Assembly: GCA_021904315.1 (NCBI GenBank)
Contig: CM038907.1
Location: 1,798,001-1,862,000 of the forward strand
Length of the DNA: 64,000 nt
Origin: Sphagnum magellanicum
Taxonomy: Eukaryota > Streptophyta > Sphagnopsida > Sphagnales > Sphagnaceae
Direction: 5' to 3'
This document shows positions 23,101-35,729 of the stretch, in pieces; position 1 is the stretch's first letter; the number at the start of each line of letters is the position of its first letter. The notes below the pieces were generated by a model. The model made no database searches. It had not been told where the DNA came from and saw only the letters and a list, made by a program, of their open reading frames with translations. A program made the position numbers and the translations under genes.

Positions 23101-25423
23101 GTTCAATTTTTATGGCTTAAACTTGAGATCTTTTTTTGGTTGTGTGAGAGCAGGAAATACTCAAGGGTCAAGTTATGGACATTAGCTCTATCAGGGGGAG
23201 GGGACTGTATTGCAGTTATAAGAGCAGCAGGGAGCATTAGTCGGCAGCAAGGCAGTGGCCTTGCAGCTGCTGGAGAGGGTATTGCTAGTGATACATTCAT
23301 CGAAAAGATACGGCTAGTACGAGGTTGGTTTCTTTCCCTGGTAGTCCCATCTGTTTCAACAGTCCTGTTGGAGTGAAAACAGGGAAGTGAGTGGAAAACT
23401 CTGTTGGAGTGAACTGAATTTCTAAACCCCTCTTTGCATTTTGTGTTCCTCTTTCTTTTGCAGAATCTAAGCAGTTCAAGGCAGTAGTTCTCCGCATTGA
23501 TAGCCCTGGTGGTGATGCACTTGCTTCAGACTTGTGAGTCTCTCTTGACTTGCTAGTTGTATCATAGAGATGGCGGTTGTCATTATTTACAGTGTTGACA
23601 TGTCTATCTGACTCTACATCTGGTCAAGCTCTCAACACAAAAGTAGCATCTCTTGGTGGTTCTTCCATCACAAAGAGAGTATGAGAGATGCTTATGGGTT
23701 GTGTCAGTTTTTAGGATGTGGAGGGAGATCAAGCTTCTTGCAGAGAAAAAACCAGTTGTGGCTTCCATGGCTGATGTTGCTGCGAGTGGTGGGTACTACA
23801 TGGCCATGGCTGCGGGTGTTATTGTTGCTGAAAGCCTCACACTTACAGGGTCCATTGGGGTTGTGACAGGTATGTGAATGCTTTCTTCTTCTTCTTCTTT
23901 GCCTCTTTATATCCCCTCTCTTTGTTTTGTTGTGTAAGTTTGGTTGTCAGTTCTTTCCCATTTCCAGAACCTGATATTGTACACTTGTGCATGGACAACC
24001 AGTGAAATTTAACCTTGGAGAACTTTATCAGCGAGTGGGGTTTGCCAAAGAGATAATCTCAAGGGGCAAGTATGCAGAGCTTGATGCAGACCAGCGTGCT
24101 TTCAGGTACAGTTTGCTGATTTTTGGGTATGCACATTTCCCCTTTTGCACTGACTAAAGGGTCTAGGGTTTTGCCCAGTAAGACAGGATTTTGTGCACCC
24201 ACCCATGTGATTTTATTGGTGTGCTCATAGTGTTGAGGAGGAACAAGTGTTAATAGCTAGCAACTGACACACTGAAACTTTGTGGATCTTGACAGACCGG
24301 AAGAGGAAGCCTGGTTTGCAGAATCAGCTATGAATGCATACAAGTCATTTCGAGATAAAGCTGCACTGTCAAGATCCATGAAGGTTCGTTGCAAAATTGC
24401 TTTTGGCATGGTCTTACCAGAAGAACTATTTAACTTACTTTGGAGCTTGAAGTTTAGGGTTTAGGGTTTAGAGCCTATTGCAGAGGGCAAAGTACTCTTA
24501 ATCACGGCTCAGTCTCCATCCAAACATAAATGCAGTCTGTGTTCATGGCTGTATTAGTATGCCTCTGGTAAATCTGACATGATTGTCTGGCAAGTTTTCA
24601 CAACTGGAGTGAAACCTCTGAACCCATCTGCACCATCATACCAATTGCACCACTCTTCTCATCTTTATTCAAAGTGCATAATTTCAAGTTGTCACCAATC
24701 GTTACCTTCATGAATTAGTTGTGTATGTGCAATCATCCTATCTTTTACCTTCTCCTCTGTAGCAAAAAGTCCTCACCCCTGGACTCTTATGCAGATTGAA
24801 ACAATGGAGAATGTAGCTCAAGGGCGAGTATGGACAGGAGTGTCTGCATTGAGTCAAGGATTAGTGGATACAATTGGTGGATTTTCCAAAGCTGTTGCTA
24901 TTGCAAAGCAGAAAGCTGGCATTCCAGATGATAAGCAGGTATTTTCCTAGTTTTCTAATGCAATATGGCTGTGTGCAAGGTGACCTTTTTTCAAGGTGTT
25001 GAGCTGGTGGTAGTTTTACCCAGACAATATCTCTTGTTAGCAATAAACTGGGTATTGATGCTTTTTCACTAAATGAAATGTTGAGACAAAATCTTTCATA
25101 GCTCTTGTTTTCAAACTTGTTGTGCAACATGTGCGCACTCAATTGTGTAGGTTTCCCTTGTGGAGCTTTCAAGGAGACAACCATCACCTCTATCATTATT
25201 ACAAGGTGGAGCATCCTTCATTTCTCTAGTCAATGAGTTCTTCCAAACAGAGATGGGATCACAAATTCTCGACACATTAGTACGAGGCGTTCGTGCTTCC
25301 AATGATATCTCCGCACTATCATCGAGTGGAGTGCAAGCACGAATAGATCCAATTAGCATTGATGGGTTAGGAACGGAGCTCGTAGAGAAGATTCGCAACA
25401 AAGAGACAACAACTGGTTCATGA
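20175..25423 (+). CDS. SPPA: Chloroplast signal peptide peptidase A (SppA, S49 serine protease)
   Basis: Membrane-associated plastid protease of family S49, with Ser-Lys chemistry and two repeated domains. Thirteen exons: 20175-20684, 21005-21188, 21401-21538, 21745-21915, 22285-22388, 22513-22580, 23154-23323, 23464-23533, 23715-23869, 24003-24105, 24296-24383, 24795-24938 and 25151-25423. Every phase agrees and the product is 725 residues. Roughly 65 N-terminal residues look like a transit peptide, followed by an acidic linker. Family marks: PQICENLIKAAHDPRISGV, CGWAKIEEIRRHI, GGEKEYYLA (catalytic Lys about 245), GIEPQVQRIGKYKSAGDQLS, LRIDSPGGDALASDL, ADVAASGGYYMAMAA (nucleophile Ser about 496), TGSIGVVT, RGKYAEL, DKAALSRSM and VAQGRVWTG. 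Both catalytic residues are present and no stop or frameshift is seen. For exon 6 I chose the acceptor AACCAG|ATTGAG, because the upstream CAG breaks the frame. Confidence 0.96.
24452..24471. promoter_or_regulatory. Telo-box repeat inside an SppA intron
   Basis: Two to three TTTAGGG units in the intron between exons 11 and 12. Probably neutral; recorded as another example of short telomere-type repeats near genes in this window. Confidence 0.4.
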
Positions 25424-27838
25424 GTCGGAAGAACAGAAATCTGTACCTATTTCCCTTCTTGCGCTGCTGACAAAGACACTTCTGTGAGGTGATGATGGTT
25501 CAACTGTCAACTAAGGTTGGACATGAATGGGTTTGTCAATCCAGTGCAGAAGTGAACTTCAGTTACGAGTGAAAAAAGAGCAGGAGTGAAGGATCTCATC
25601 TTTAGGTACTACCAATGATCACAATTTGTCATAAGAATTTATTGAAGAAATAATATTCCAACAGATGTTTTATTTTGTTGCACGCTGTACCTGTCGCTGA
25701 TAATTGGCAGATTTTGTTGAAATATTTGATTTCTTCAACAAAAAATTGAATAATAATTTTGGGGGTGGGGTGAGGCGGGGGTGGCATCAGGAATGTAATT
25801 CTTACTTTTGGAACATGTTTCAAGTACATTGTTCATTGGTTCAATTCTTAAAGATTCTACTAGGATCAGGTTGTGTCTTTTTTTTTCCTCACCTAGCCCC
25901 CCGTGAGAATTAGTTAATACCAAACATATGTCACATGTACTATATATTTTCTAGGATGTATGAACGAACCCAAGATTAATAATGGCTAGAGTGAAGGTGA
26001 GAAATCTAAAATAGTTTTGAAATCTGTTCAAGGACACAAGATATGATCAAGATGATTGCCAATCTATCATATTCAAGATACTACTATCACTACTATTCTT
26101 CTAGGGTGGATATTGAAGATGAAAAAGAGTGCTACAAGGCCTTTGAGAAGGTGATTGGGCTTTGGACGCCAATGCCTTTGGAATCTTGTGCTATGGTTGT
26201 TCACATGGGTGCAAACCAGTGTTGGCTAGATATACATGGGTGTGCCAATTATCAACATGCATAATGTCCTGATTATCAACAATTCATATCCAAATTTTAC
26301 CCATCTTTCATATTTGAAGTTGTAGGTAACCGGAAATTGTAGGTCCAAATGATATCCTTATGTTTATACATATTTACATTATATGCTTTTTCATCATGCA
26401 TATTCATTATTATTATTTTATGAGATCTTGGATATGTATAGCTATGTTATACATATATTTTATATAGTGTTTAGGAGTTTGAATATGCACATGCATATCT
26501 TTGTTAAGGGTTTAGGGTTTCCAAGGTTTCTTTTACAATTGCATCAAAGCCTTTTTGAAGAGGATTTTTAGTGCATTCAAGGACCCAAGTGTTGAAGCAC
26601 TTAAGTGCACAAATGAACTTTTGTAATAGGTATGAATTTCATTTTCTAGCCAAGTTGTTTGTTGTAAGTCAAAGGTCAAAGGTTATTGACAATGTTAAGC
26701 ATTTGAGCATTGGTTTGTTGAGTGTTTATGGTTGTTTTGTTGTAAATCGAAACAAGTTTTGTTACATATGCTATAGGTCTATTGTCGTTCATCAAAGCTT
26801 GAACTTTATTGTTGTTCGTCGAAATCTTATTATGGTTCATTGATTCATCAAGTTGAACTTTGTTACAACTCATTACAAATCTATTGTAGGTCATTGGAAT
26901 GAACTTTTTTCTAATTCATCGAAGTTCTATTGTAGTTCCAAAAGTAAAAGTTTTGTTGAACATGTTTGAAAGATATTTGAGATTTGAATTATTTTGTTGT
27001 CGGACGTTGTCAAAGTTCTGTTGTAATTTGCAAGTCATTTTTTTATAGGTTAGACCTAAAGGTTCAAGTGTAACCAAAAAAGGGAGTCATGTAAAGTTTA
27101 TATAGACACCAGTTTCATCACTTACTAACTATGGGCTTGATATTCAATTCAACACACACACCTTCATTATGAATGATCAACAAGAATTACATACCATAGT
27201 AATAGACCCATCCTTGATCTTAAACCACAATAGATGATGGATCAAAATACTTTGAACTCCTTTCTATGGTTATCATGGTCACCAAGTTATGAAGTTCAAC
27301 AAATTGACTTATGAACCCTTGATTTCCCAATTTTAGGCTTAATCAAAGTTTGAAAAAAGAGTTTGACAAGTGAGGATCCCTTCCTTCATAGAGCTTTAGA
27401 AATCTTCATAGAAAACACCCAATCTTCCCATGAAGAGATAACCATTTGGAGTTCTTAGTAAAAGATATTCATCCATCCTTAGCAATGACTAATGTTTGAC
27501 TCAAATGTACCAAATTTAAAAAATGAACTCCACAACATACCATGCACTTAATCCTCTAGAGCCTCACATCATTTTCATCATCTACTTCTAAATTCTTGTT
27601 ATCAATTGACATTTTGTTACAAACTCTAACGTAGTGGAATTGTTGGAGGCAACAAAATGTACTTTACAACCCTTGGTCATTCTTCTTGAAAAGCCCACTT
27701 ATACTAAGCAAAGAAAAACAACCAAGCATTGACAATTGAAAACAAAAGAATGAAAGCATCTTGAGCTTGGAAATCTTGACGTCCTTAGTAGTCCCACACT
27801 TTATCTAGCTCCATCCTTCGCATAATTTTCCACCACCA

Positions 27839-27877
<39 letters not shown>

Positions 27878-28700
27878 ATAATACTTATCCCTAATTTTCA
27901 ACACCATCTTAATAGCAAAATTATCCTTGGCAAAAAATTGCTCCATGCTTAAGTGAGTGACTATATGACAAAATACAGGTCAATTTACAACGCCAAAACA
28001 ATAACAGTGAATATCCCTTTTCATAGAGAAACCCTAAATCCATATTCTTTTGCCACACAAGAATTGTGTTGCTTGCAATATGCACCATGCCTCTAGAAGA
28101 AAGAAATGTTGTTGATAGCTTTGTTGGATTTGATGGATCACACATGTGAAGATGTGGTCACAAACAATTTAAACATGGAAAGTGCACATTTAAAACTTGA
28201 CAATTTGTTTGAAAATGAGGTTTTGCAACTTGTAGTTATACAAGTTCAAGTTGCACCTCGGAAACCACACCAATGAACTTCAATTTGTTAAGGTTTCTCT
28301 ATTGTGAATGATGATTTAACTATGGATCTTAAAACTTCACAAATGGTGTGATGTATTTTTTGTACATAAAAAAAACATTGGGTAATTTTCTATCCCAAAG
28401 TTTTGTTTTGAGACAAAGCTTGATTAAATGAATGGGATTATTACCATAAAAATTCATGTTGATTTTGCATATCCCAGGTTGTTTGTTCAAAGAAAGGCAC
28501 AACTTACAAAAAATACAACTGCGGGTGACACAATTCATTCATGGCAATGGGGGGAAAAAAGGGTGGGCCCTCTAGTTCTATAATCACCCCTTATTTTGGA
28601 TTCACAAACTTTACAAAAAAGACTAATGAAACACAACAAATGTTTATTGAATATTTAGTGTTCTACATTTGTAAAGGTTTGTGAGCACTTTCCACTATTA
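25424..28700. other. SppA 3' region and AT-rich spacer, no gene supported
   Basis: The first few hundred bases should carry the SppA 3' UTR. From about 26600 to 27060 short words such as TTCATCGAAATCTTATT and GTTGTTCGTCGAA recur in diverged form, suggesting an old tandem array. A poly(A) run of nearly 40 bases lies near 27837-27874. The few ORFs present resemble nothing I know. Confidence 0.5.
27837..27874 (+). repeat. Long poly(A) tract
   Basis: Nearly 40 consecutive A bases after CCACCACCAC. It could be the tail of an old retroposed copy or simple slippage. No flanking target-site duplication was recognised. Confidence 0.6.
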
Positions 28701-28859
28701 AAAACATTTGATTAAGGAGGTTAATTTTATGCTAGTGTCCTCAAACTTCATTTCCTCCTTCAACTATTTTAAAGGAAAAGTGTTTCCTACAATGGAAAAA
28801 AAAAACCTTAAATTTGCATGTATTTCAAAACCTTGCATTTACAATCATTGTTTTTGCAA

Positions 28860-29480
28860 AATCTTTGGATGTCTAAGGGGAGCATGGGCAATTTTTTCCT
28901 TTGTGATAAACTTTTTAATCCTAGACACCTATGACACCTATGCATGTTACTTCGGGCTTATTTGAAATGAATGAAATAGGTGGGCAGAGTATGGCTATCA
29001 ACTCAAATCATTGTTTTTAAAGTTTGGGTTAATACATCATATGATTTCATTTGTGAAACATGAATACAACAATTTGATAACCATGGCATATGCATTGGGC
29101 TCCATCATTGATTGTGAACCTTTAAAGCTTATCAAGGTTTGTGAAGGTACATGTTTTGGGCATGTGATGTATAAAACATGTAAATATGTTACTAATGATG
29201 ACAAAATTCCTAATGGTTTAATGCAAATGAATGTGAAGGATGCACAAGTTACTTTACAAATGACAATGGCATGGATGATAAAAATCAAAGAACAAAAAAC
29301 AAGAATGAGAAAAGGCTTACATTGAAATTGGGATGGCACCTCAAAAACTTAAAGTCCCTATTAAAACCAAATTTACATCCAAAGTCGTCATGTTTGAAAG
29401 ACCTTAGAATTCAAACAAACCATCACCACTTGTTATGGAAGGTAAATAATTATCATTTTATAGCAAAAAAGTTTTGAACA
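28860..29480 (+). pseudogene. Decayed hAT transposase fragment (central region)
   Basis: Translation in shifting frames gives hAT-family features in order: a WAIFSFVINFL-like catalytic-domain stretch, LKFGLIHHMISFVKHEYNNL, CEPLKLI, GTCFGHVMYKTCKYVTNDDK, and after a frame change MAPQKLKVPIKTKFTSKVVM, which ends at a TAG. These correspond to the GLFE, VKDEGSN, CFGH and KTRFASKV blocks of plant hAT (BED-finger) transposases. The fragment lacks the finger and the C-terminal dimerisation domain and carries frameshifts and stops. It is an inactive relic of an element, not a host gene. Confidence 0.75.
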
Positions 29481-30059
29481 AATGTGGGTTATTGCAAAGA
29501 TAGTCACATTATGTTTGAACCATGTGGTCATGGCTTGTATTATGAACCAATCCTACAATCATTAGTTATTGTTTGATGTTTTAACTACTATCATCACTTT
29601 AATTAGCAAATTGCAAGCTAAAATGGTTAAAATGGTGTAATTTTCAAATGGGACAAGAATTTTGGACCTATTTGATTCTGAACTCCTATTCCAAAAAAAC
29701 CATGCATAAAGAAGTTGTGAAATCTTTTCTCCAATTTTATTTTTTTGGTAAATTTAGACCAAATTCATAACATGTTTGTCATAATGTTGAATTCACAATT
29801 CAAATCATTACAAGTTGTGGAAAATTTGGTGGGGATGCAATTTTGCTTGCTTTCAAATATAATTTGAAATTTGTAGTTCTCATTTTCATGACATGTCATT
29901 AATACAAAAGTGAGGTGTAGTCCATTAATTTAAATCACTATGGGATTTTAAAAGTAAAATAGGTTCACCCCACCTTAATCATTTCATTTTGATTAAATTT
30001 ATTTCATTATAAAATCATTATGTAATCATCATTTTTCATTATTAGTTAACATAATTTTT

Positions 30060-30720
30060 TATTAATTGACATAATTCACTATTAATTAAAGTAATTCATT
30101 ACAATAAATAAGTTTTTTTTTATGTTGTTGTTTTAAATATCTTACGTTATTGTACCCTAAATTATACCATAACCTATTAAAGTTATACCTTAGATTACTA
30201 TGAGTTATTTTACCTTAGGATATGGCCTAACTTATTGTAAACTATTATAGTCTATTATACTTTAGTTATACCTTAAGTTATTCTAAAATATTATATTTTA
30301 AACTATTTTACTTTATACTCTAAGACTATTTTAAATTATTATACCCTAGGTTATGCCTTAAACTATTTCAAATTATTTTAGGTTGTTATAAGATATATGT
30401 TAAATTATTATACCTTATGTTTTTTCAAACTATTTTGAATTATATTATTCTAAATTCTTCAATGATATGTAAGGTCATTATATTATATCTTATTTTAAGT
30501 TATTCTACATAAGATTATTTTAGGTTACTTCAGAATAGGGTATAATGGCGTAAAATAACATAGACCAAAACAATTTAAAATTAAACTTTGAATAAAATAT
30601 AATAATTTTAAATAACATAAAATTATTTTAAATAAATTTAGGTGAAATAACCTAAAGTAAACCAGAATAGCCTAAGGTAGAATAATATAAAATAACCTAA
30701 AATAATTGGAAGTTTAAGTG
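30060..30720. repeat. AT-rich array of TTATTTTACCTTAGG-like words with strand switch
   Basis: From 30130 to 30530 the plus strand repeats words such as TTATACCTTAAGTTATT. From about 30540 to 30715 the complementary words (AATAACCTAAAG, CCTAAGGTAGAATAA) appear instead. This makes a large imperfect foldback. The same words recur at 47336-47540. Confidence 0.55.
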
Positions 30721-30726
30721 CAATAG

Positions 30727-31507
30727 AGTATTTAAAGGCCAGCACTGGCTATGCCAATCATTGTGGCTGGCCAACCAATAGCCAATCATCGTGGCTGGTT
30801 TTACACTGGAATGTGTCCTGTGTACACATTCAGAAATCCAACCCTCAACAGTTTCACACTATTTGAACATTGGATGAACTTCATCCAGAGTACACTGTAC
30901 AGGTCATGGCCCAAACTCAATTTTCACACTATTTGAACATTGGATGAAGTTCATCCAGAGTACACTGTACAGGCCATGGCCCAAACTCAATTTCACACTA
31001 TTTGAACACTGGATGAATCTTCATCCAGAGTACAACTGTACAGGCCATTGGCCAAACTCAATTTCACACTACTTGAACACTGGATGAACTTCATCCACAG
31101 TACACTGTACAGGCCATGGCCCAAACTCAATTTCACACTACTTGAAGGCGGGGTAAAGTGCTTTCATCCTAAAAGTACAGTGTTGAGGCCATGGGTCAAA
31201 CTTAGTTCCACAACATTTGAAGAATGGATGAACTTCATCCAGAGGACACTGTACAGGCGAGTTTACTGTTGGTGGGCTAAGAAGAAGAGCATCAGGGCAT
31301 GGGCCAAATTCAAATTTCACCGTATTTAACTCTGTAAGTACTTTCATCCAAAAGTTCTGTGCCCGGCCCATGGCTCAAACTCAGTTCCACACCATTTGAA
31401 GAATGGATGAACTTCATCCAATATTGTAACCATTTGTGAAGAATAGATGAACTTCATCCAAAGTACATACAGGCCATGTTACTGCCGGGTGGGTGGAGAT
31501 GCTCTTA
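30727..31507. repeat. ~70-bp tandem array with GGATGAA/TTCATCC palindrome upstream of SDH6
   Basis: The unit starts TTTCACACTATTTGAACA, continues with the 15-base palindrome GGATGAACTTCATCC, and ends near CAGGCCATGGCCCAAACTC. Copies begin near 30853, 30923, 30991, 31062 and 31131 at 68-71 base spacing, with diverged copies to about 31470. The region ends in GGAGATGCTC followed by TTA (31505-31507), the same end sequence as the Harbinger-like MITE at 1238-1619. The array may therefore be the expanded inside of such an element. A matching left end was not certain. It lies 0.4-1.1 kb before the SDH6 start. Confidence 0.75.
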
Positions 31508-31792
31508 AAGAAGAAGAAGAAGAAGAAGATAAGTAGAAGAGAAATCTGGTTTTGTTCTTCTTGTTTCTCTCTTTCTATTCTGTTTTGGATGTGTTGGGTG
31601 TTCATAAAACTCTTTTGTTCCATAGCTCTAAAGTTTGGCAACTCAGTCTGGAAGAAGAGGGAGTAGTAGTAGGAGTAGTAGTAGTAGTGGATTGATTCAG
31701 GCAAAAAAGGAGCAGTTTTGTTCAGTTTTTCTAACATTTTTCTGTTTTGATTCTCCATTGCTCTTCAGTTTTGCGACTCAATCTGCAAGAGG

Positions 31793-31820
31793 CAGGGAGG
31801 GAGGGAGGGAGGGAGGGAGT
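31793..31820. repeat. (GGGA)n microsatellite in the SDH6 5' leader region
   Basis: Six to seven GGGA units ending about 45 bases before the SDH6 start codon. Confidence 0.8.
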
Positions 31821-31864
31821 AGCGGATTTTAAGGTTTGGAGGAAAAGAAAAAGAGGGGAGAGGC

Positions 31865-33185
31865 ATGGGAGAAGGTGATGGGTACAAGCCATGGTGGGCG
31901 ATCGACAAGGCAGCATGGCGCGAGAAGTTTGCGGTTGTTTATAAGCTCAAAAGCATAAGCGAAGGCCGCGATCAACCGTTACCTCCTTGGAGTGAGAAAG
32001 ATGTGGAAGAATTCCAGAACTCGGATCCAGTGTATGGTCCCCAGCTGAAGCTGGTACTTACCACTTTCCTTTGCTTCCTACATCATCGTTGTTTCTTTCT
32101 TTCTTTCTTTTCATTTAGATTTGCACCCATTTGAGTTTATAAGCTCCGCAGAGAGACCTGTTCTCGGCTTTTAGGGTTTTGACAACAATTTAGGGTTTTG
32201 AAGACTGAGTTACAAGGTGTTGAGTTTTGCTGCCCCAGAGTTGATGATGTCAGTCCTACTGGTATCCCCTTTTTCCTCTGTTAAGTCACCAAAAAAATTA
32301 GGGCTTTTTTTTGTTGCTGCTGTTTCTTCTTACCCAAGGTGATGTAGCTTCTGCAGCTTCTTGATCAATCGATCTGGGGATGTGTTCATCTCTATGTATC
32401 CAAATGCAGGATCTGCCTCTCTCCTATGGGCAGATCTAAAGGTTTCTTGTTTTATGAAACTCCATTTCTAATCAAAGCTCCCAATTCTGGTGTCTTTCCT
32501 GTCATCATGGTACTTGGGGAGCAAAAGGCCTAGAAGCTGAAACTTGTTCAAAGCATGTTCTGATTGGCCCCAGAACTTTGCCAGAATCTGGCTTGCAATA
32601 GCACCCAAAATGATCACCAAGGTGTATGGGCAGAAAGAAAAAAGCCAATGCTCTGACTGTTTTTCATGAGACTCCACATTCTGTTCAGACTCCATGGCTG
32701 CCTCCTCTTGTGTGCATGATCAATCAACAACTGAAGAATAGGATCTCAACACTAACTTCCCACTATTCAAATCAGAGTTGTCTCTCTCTACAGGCCATGA
32801 AGAAAGAGTTTGAAAGATTTTGAAACTTTGCAATGATTCTTTTTCTGCTATTGAACACGCATTCAGTTAACAAGGGTTTTCTGGTTTGAAGAATCACCAA
32901 GTTGTTCCCTTTTTCTAAAGCTGTGGTGGTTCTTCTTCTTGGCAGGTGAGGCAGGGAGCCAATATTGCCAATGTTGGAGCTGTGGTTGGAGGGCTGGCAA
33001 CAGCTGCCATTGCATTCAAATACTCACGCAGTGCAGTTGGGGCAATTGGTGCATTTGCCGGTGGAGCAGTAGTGGGTTGGGCATTAGCCGAAGAAGGTGC
33101 AAGTCTGGGCTTAGGTCTTTACAAATTCAACTGCATGGATACGAATCTCAAATTTTTGGATTGGTGGGAGAAAAAGCACCGCTGA
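31865..33185 (+). CDS. SDH6: Succinate dehydrogenase subunit 6 (plant-specific complex II subunit)
   Basis: Plant complex II carries extra small subunits besides SDH1-4; this matches SDH6 of the mitochondrial inner membrane. Two exons, 31865-32053 and 32946-33185 (stop at 33183-33185), join in phase 0 at CTG|GTACTT and GGCAG|GTGAGG. They encode 142 residues, the length I recall for the family. The N-terminal half is hydrophilic with KAAWREKFAVVYKL and PLPPWSEKDVEEFQNSDPVYG. The second exon has Gly/Ala-rich hydrophobic segments (VGGLATAAIAF, and IGAFAGGAVVGWALA) around the conserved KYSRS, and ends LKFLDWWEKKHR. Family identity is from recalled similarity. The 892-bp intron is plain. Confidence 0.85.
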
Positions 33186-35725
33186 CCACAAAGTTCTCAG
33201 TAGCAGCAGCATTGTGTCAGTCAGCCCTTGTTGGTAAGCTCTTAAAATATGGGATTGTCTTTTCATGTTGCTTGGAAGTCCCTTCAGCAAGAAGTAGGTT
33301 GAGATTAAACTTTTGGCACTGAATATGATTTTAGATTAGCACATATGTAGTAGATTGGATATGGCTTGAAAAGGACAGACTGTTGTGTGTTGTATCAAGA
33401 AGAATGTATTGTGTAAAACAACTAGGCAAAAAACATATTGCTCTATAATGATGCCATGGACCTTGGCATTTGTTTTCTCCTTCAACAACATTTCTTTCTG
33501 TCTTTTCCCTTGAGGCCAGATTTAATAATCAGGTTGTCTGGAGAAGGAAGGGGAAATCGAACAACCCAAGTCAAAAATCATGCTGACGACTCTCAAACGT
33601 GCAAGTAAAATGATGAGAATGCAATACCTGGTATGTTGTGATGATTTCCAATTGTGGTGGCATTGGCTAGGTCCAGAGCCAGCAAAACCACCCACTGTGA
33701 GCATTTGGGTGTTGTCTGTTGTTCCGCAGCCAAGCGTTAATAAAATCTTCTGGACATGTCTTACCGCCTTACGTCTTGTGCTCAAAATCTGTTGACTCCA
33801 TGCCAACTAATTTGCCTGGATAAATACAATTGTAACACATAACAAGCAGTCTTGTTGATTCTAACAATGTATGGGAAGCTCACTCTCTAGAGATACAAAT
33901 TCAAATGTTGGAATCTGTGCCTATGCTACTGAATCTAGTGAGGTCTGTATCTGTAATCTGGTGAGCAAAAACAGTCTACAAATTTGGTGGTAACCACAAA
34001 GTAAGCATGAGACAGAAAACAGGGTTAAACACCCACCCAAACTAGGCAGGATTTTGATTAGGAACGCATAATAATAAAAGATATATATTGTTAGGAGAAT
34101 GTATATATGTATAATTTGCCAAAGGGTTATGTTTTAACCAGAACGTGATTTTGTTAAGGTTGGATTTTGGGCATTTTGCTGAGACATGTGATAGCTCTCC
34201 TTTGTATGTCTTGAGAATCTTTTCTTAAAGTTCAGATGATTGAATAGCATTATCAAGGCAACCCAAGTTGAAGTTTAGCCAACAATCTCCAATAGCCAAG
34301 CAATCCACTTGAATTGCACACTTGCTTTTGTCAGCACAGACAACATATGGATGGGGGTACTAGTCATTTGAATCCAAAAGGAAAACATTAAAAAAAAAAG
34401 GGAGTAGTTTAACATTGCTGAAGCTTTGCATATTATTATGTTCTGAGATGAGGAATTTTTTGGCCAACAAAATACAGTTTCTGTCAGGACTCAAAACTGT
34501 CTTTTTACTAGTACACTCTGCAGAGCATAGAGTCAGAGAAGGGAATTGAACCCCAGAAATTTTCTTCAATCCCTTACACCAAGTCTGCATATTCATGTTA
34601 TCGAGAGAAATTTTCATCCTCAAAAGGAGCATGCATTTGGTTTTTTGAAATACCTCACCTCTCTTTTTTCTTCTTTCTTTTTTCTTTGTCCTATGATACC
34701 CACCAAGTATCACAGTTATATATATATATATGTAATTTGAGCTCCACGTTGCTATGCACTACCAATGACAATGATTAAATTATTTTGTGTGGACATAATA
34801 ATTTTTTTATTAATTTTTTTCCAAAAGATAAAATTTTGTAAATTATATGTCATTTTGATCAGTTAATCTTCTCTTACATTCTTGATTTGGTAGACAAAAT
34901 GTGATTGAAAGTTCAATTCATTAGAGAAATTCATAACAAGATACAAATAGACCCCAAAAAAATAAACATTGAAAGGGTCTAAGATAAACAACAAGAAATG
35001 ATTTTGAAATGAAATTCAATCTACAACAAATTATAATTTGAAATGACTCTGGAATTGTCATGGAGACAATCACAAAAATACCCATCCTACAAAAACAGGT
35101 TCTGACAAAACATCGTCACTGGAATATATATCTATATGTGATTTTCTGCTGGTGCTATATGTTGGGTAATGCTTAAGGAGCAAGGTGTTCCCGAAATAAA
35201 TATTTATTATTTTTTTCTTTAATTTTTTCTCAACATAACTCTTTGAGTGAAAATGCATGATCAATTTGGATTACTAATGATAAATCAAATATCTCTCGTA
35301 TGGAATAGAAAGTTAATATTTATAATTTATAAATCACACATCATAAAACAAACCCACAATGAATTCGAGAGCAATCTCTCTAATGTCATACGCACTAGAA
35401 ATATTATGTAATGGGCAATTGGGAGGACTGAATGAAAAGGCAGATGGCCATAAGCCACATCCGACTGAATGGCCGTTATCTGACATAATCGGCACTCAGG
35501 AACATTCTGTCACAATCATTAAGGAATTCCTAGATGGTTTGCTTTGACCTCACACCATGATGTTTTCTCTATGTGCGGGTTGCCCTGCATTTGAAAGAGC
35601 AGTTGACCCTTGGAAGTTTAGGGTGAGGTTGGAGTTTCTCATAAGTGAAAATTCACATCTCTGGAACAGAAATTAGTAGTTGTCGGATTATTTCATCCCA
35701 GAAATCATTGTTTCCGATATCACCA
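33186..35725. other. SDH6 3' region and gene-free spacer
   Basis: The SDH6 3' UTR should lie in the first several hundred bases. Nothing else is recognised: ORFs of 60-120 codons overlap each other on both strands and have no family resemblance. A short (TA)n tract occurs near 34717-34732. Confidence 0.5.
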
Positions 35726-35729
35726 TTAA

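Noticed and set aside
33522..33806. ORFs on both strands downstream of SDH6
   Set aside because: They lie in the expected 3' UTR and spacer, overlap one another, and have no family features.
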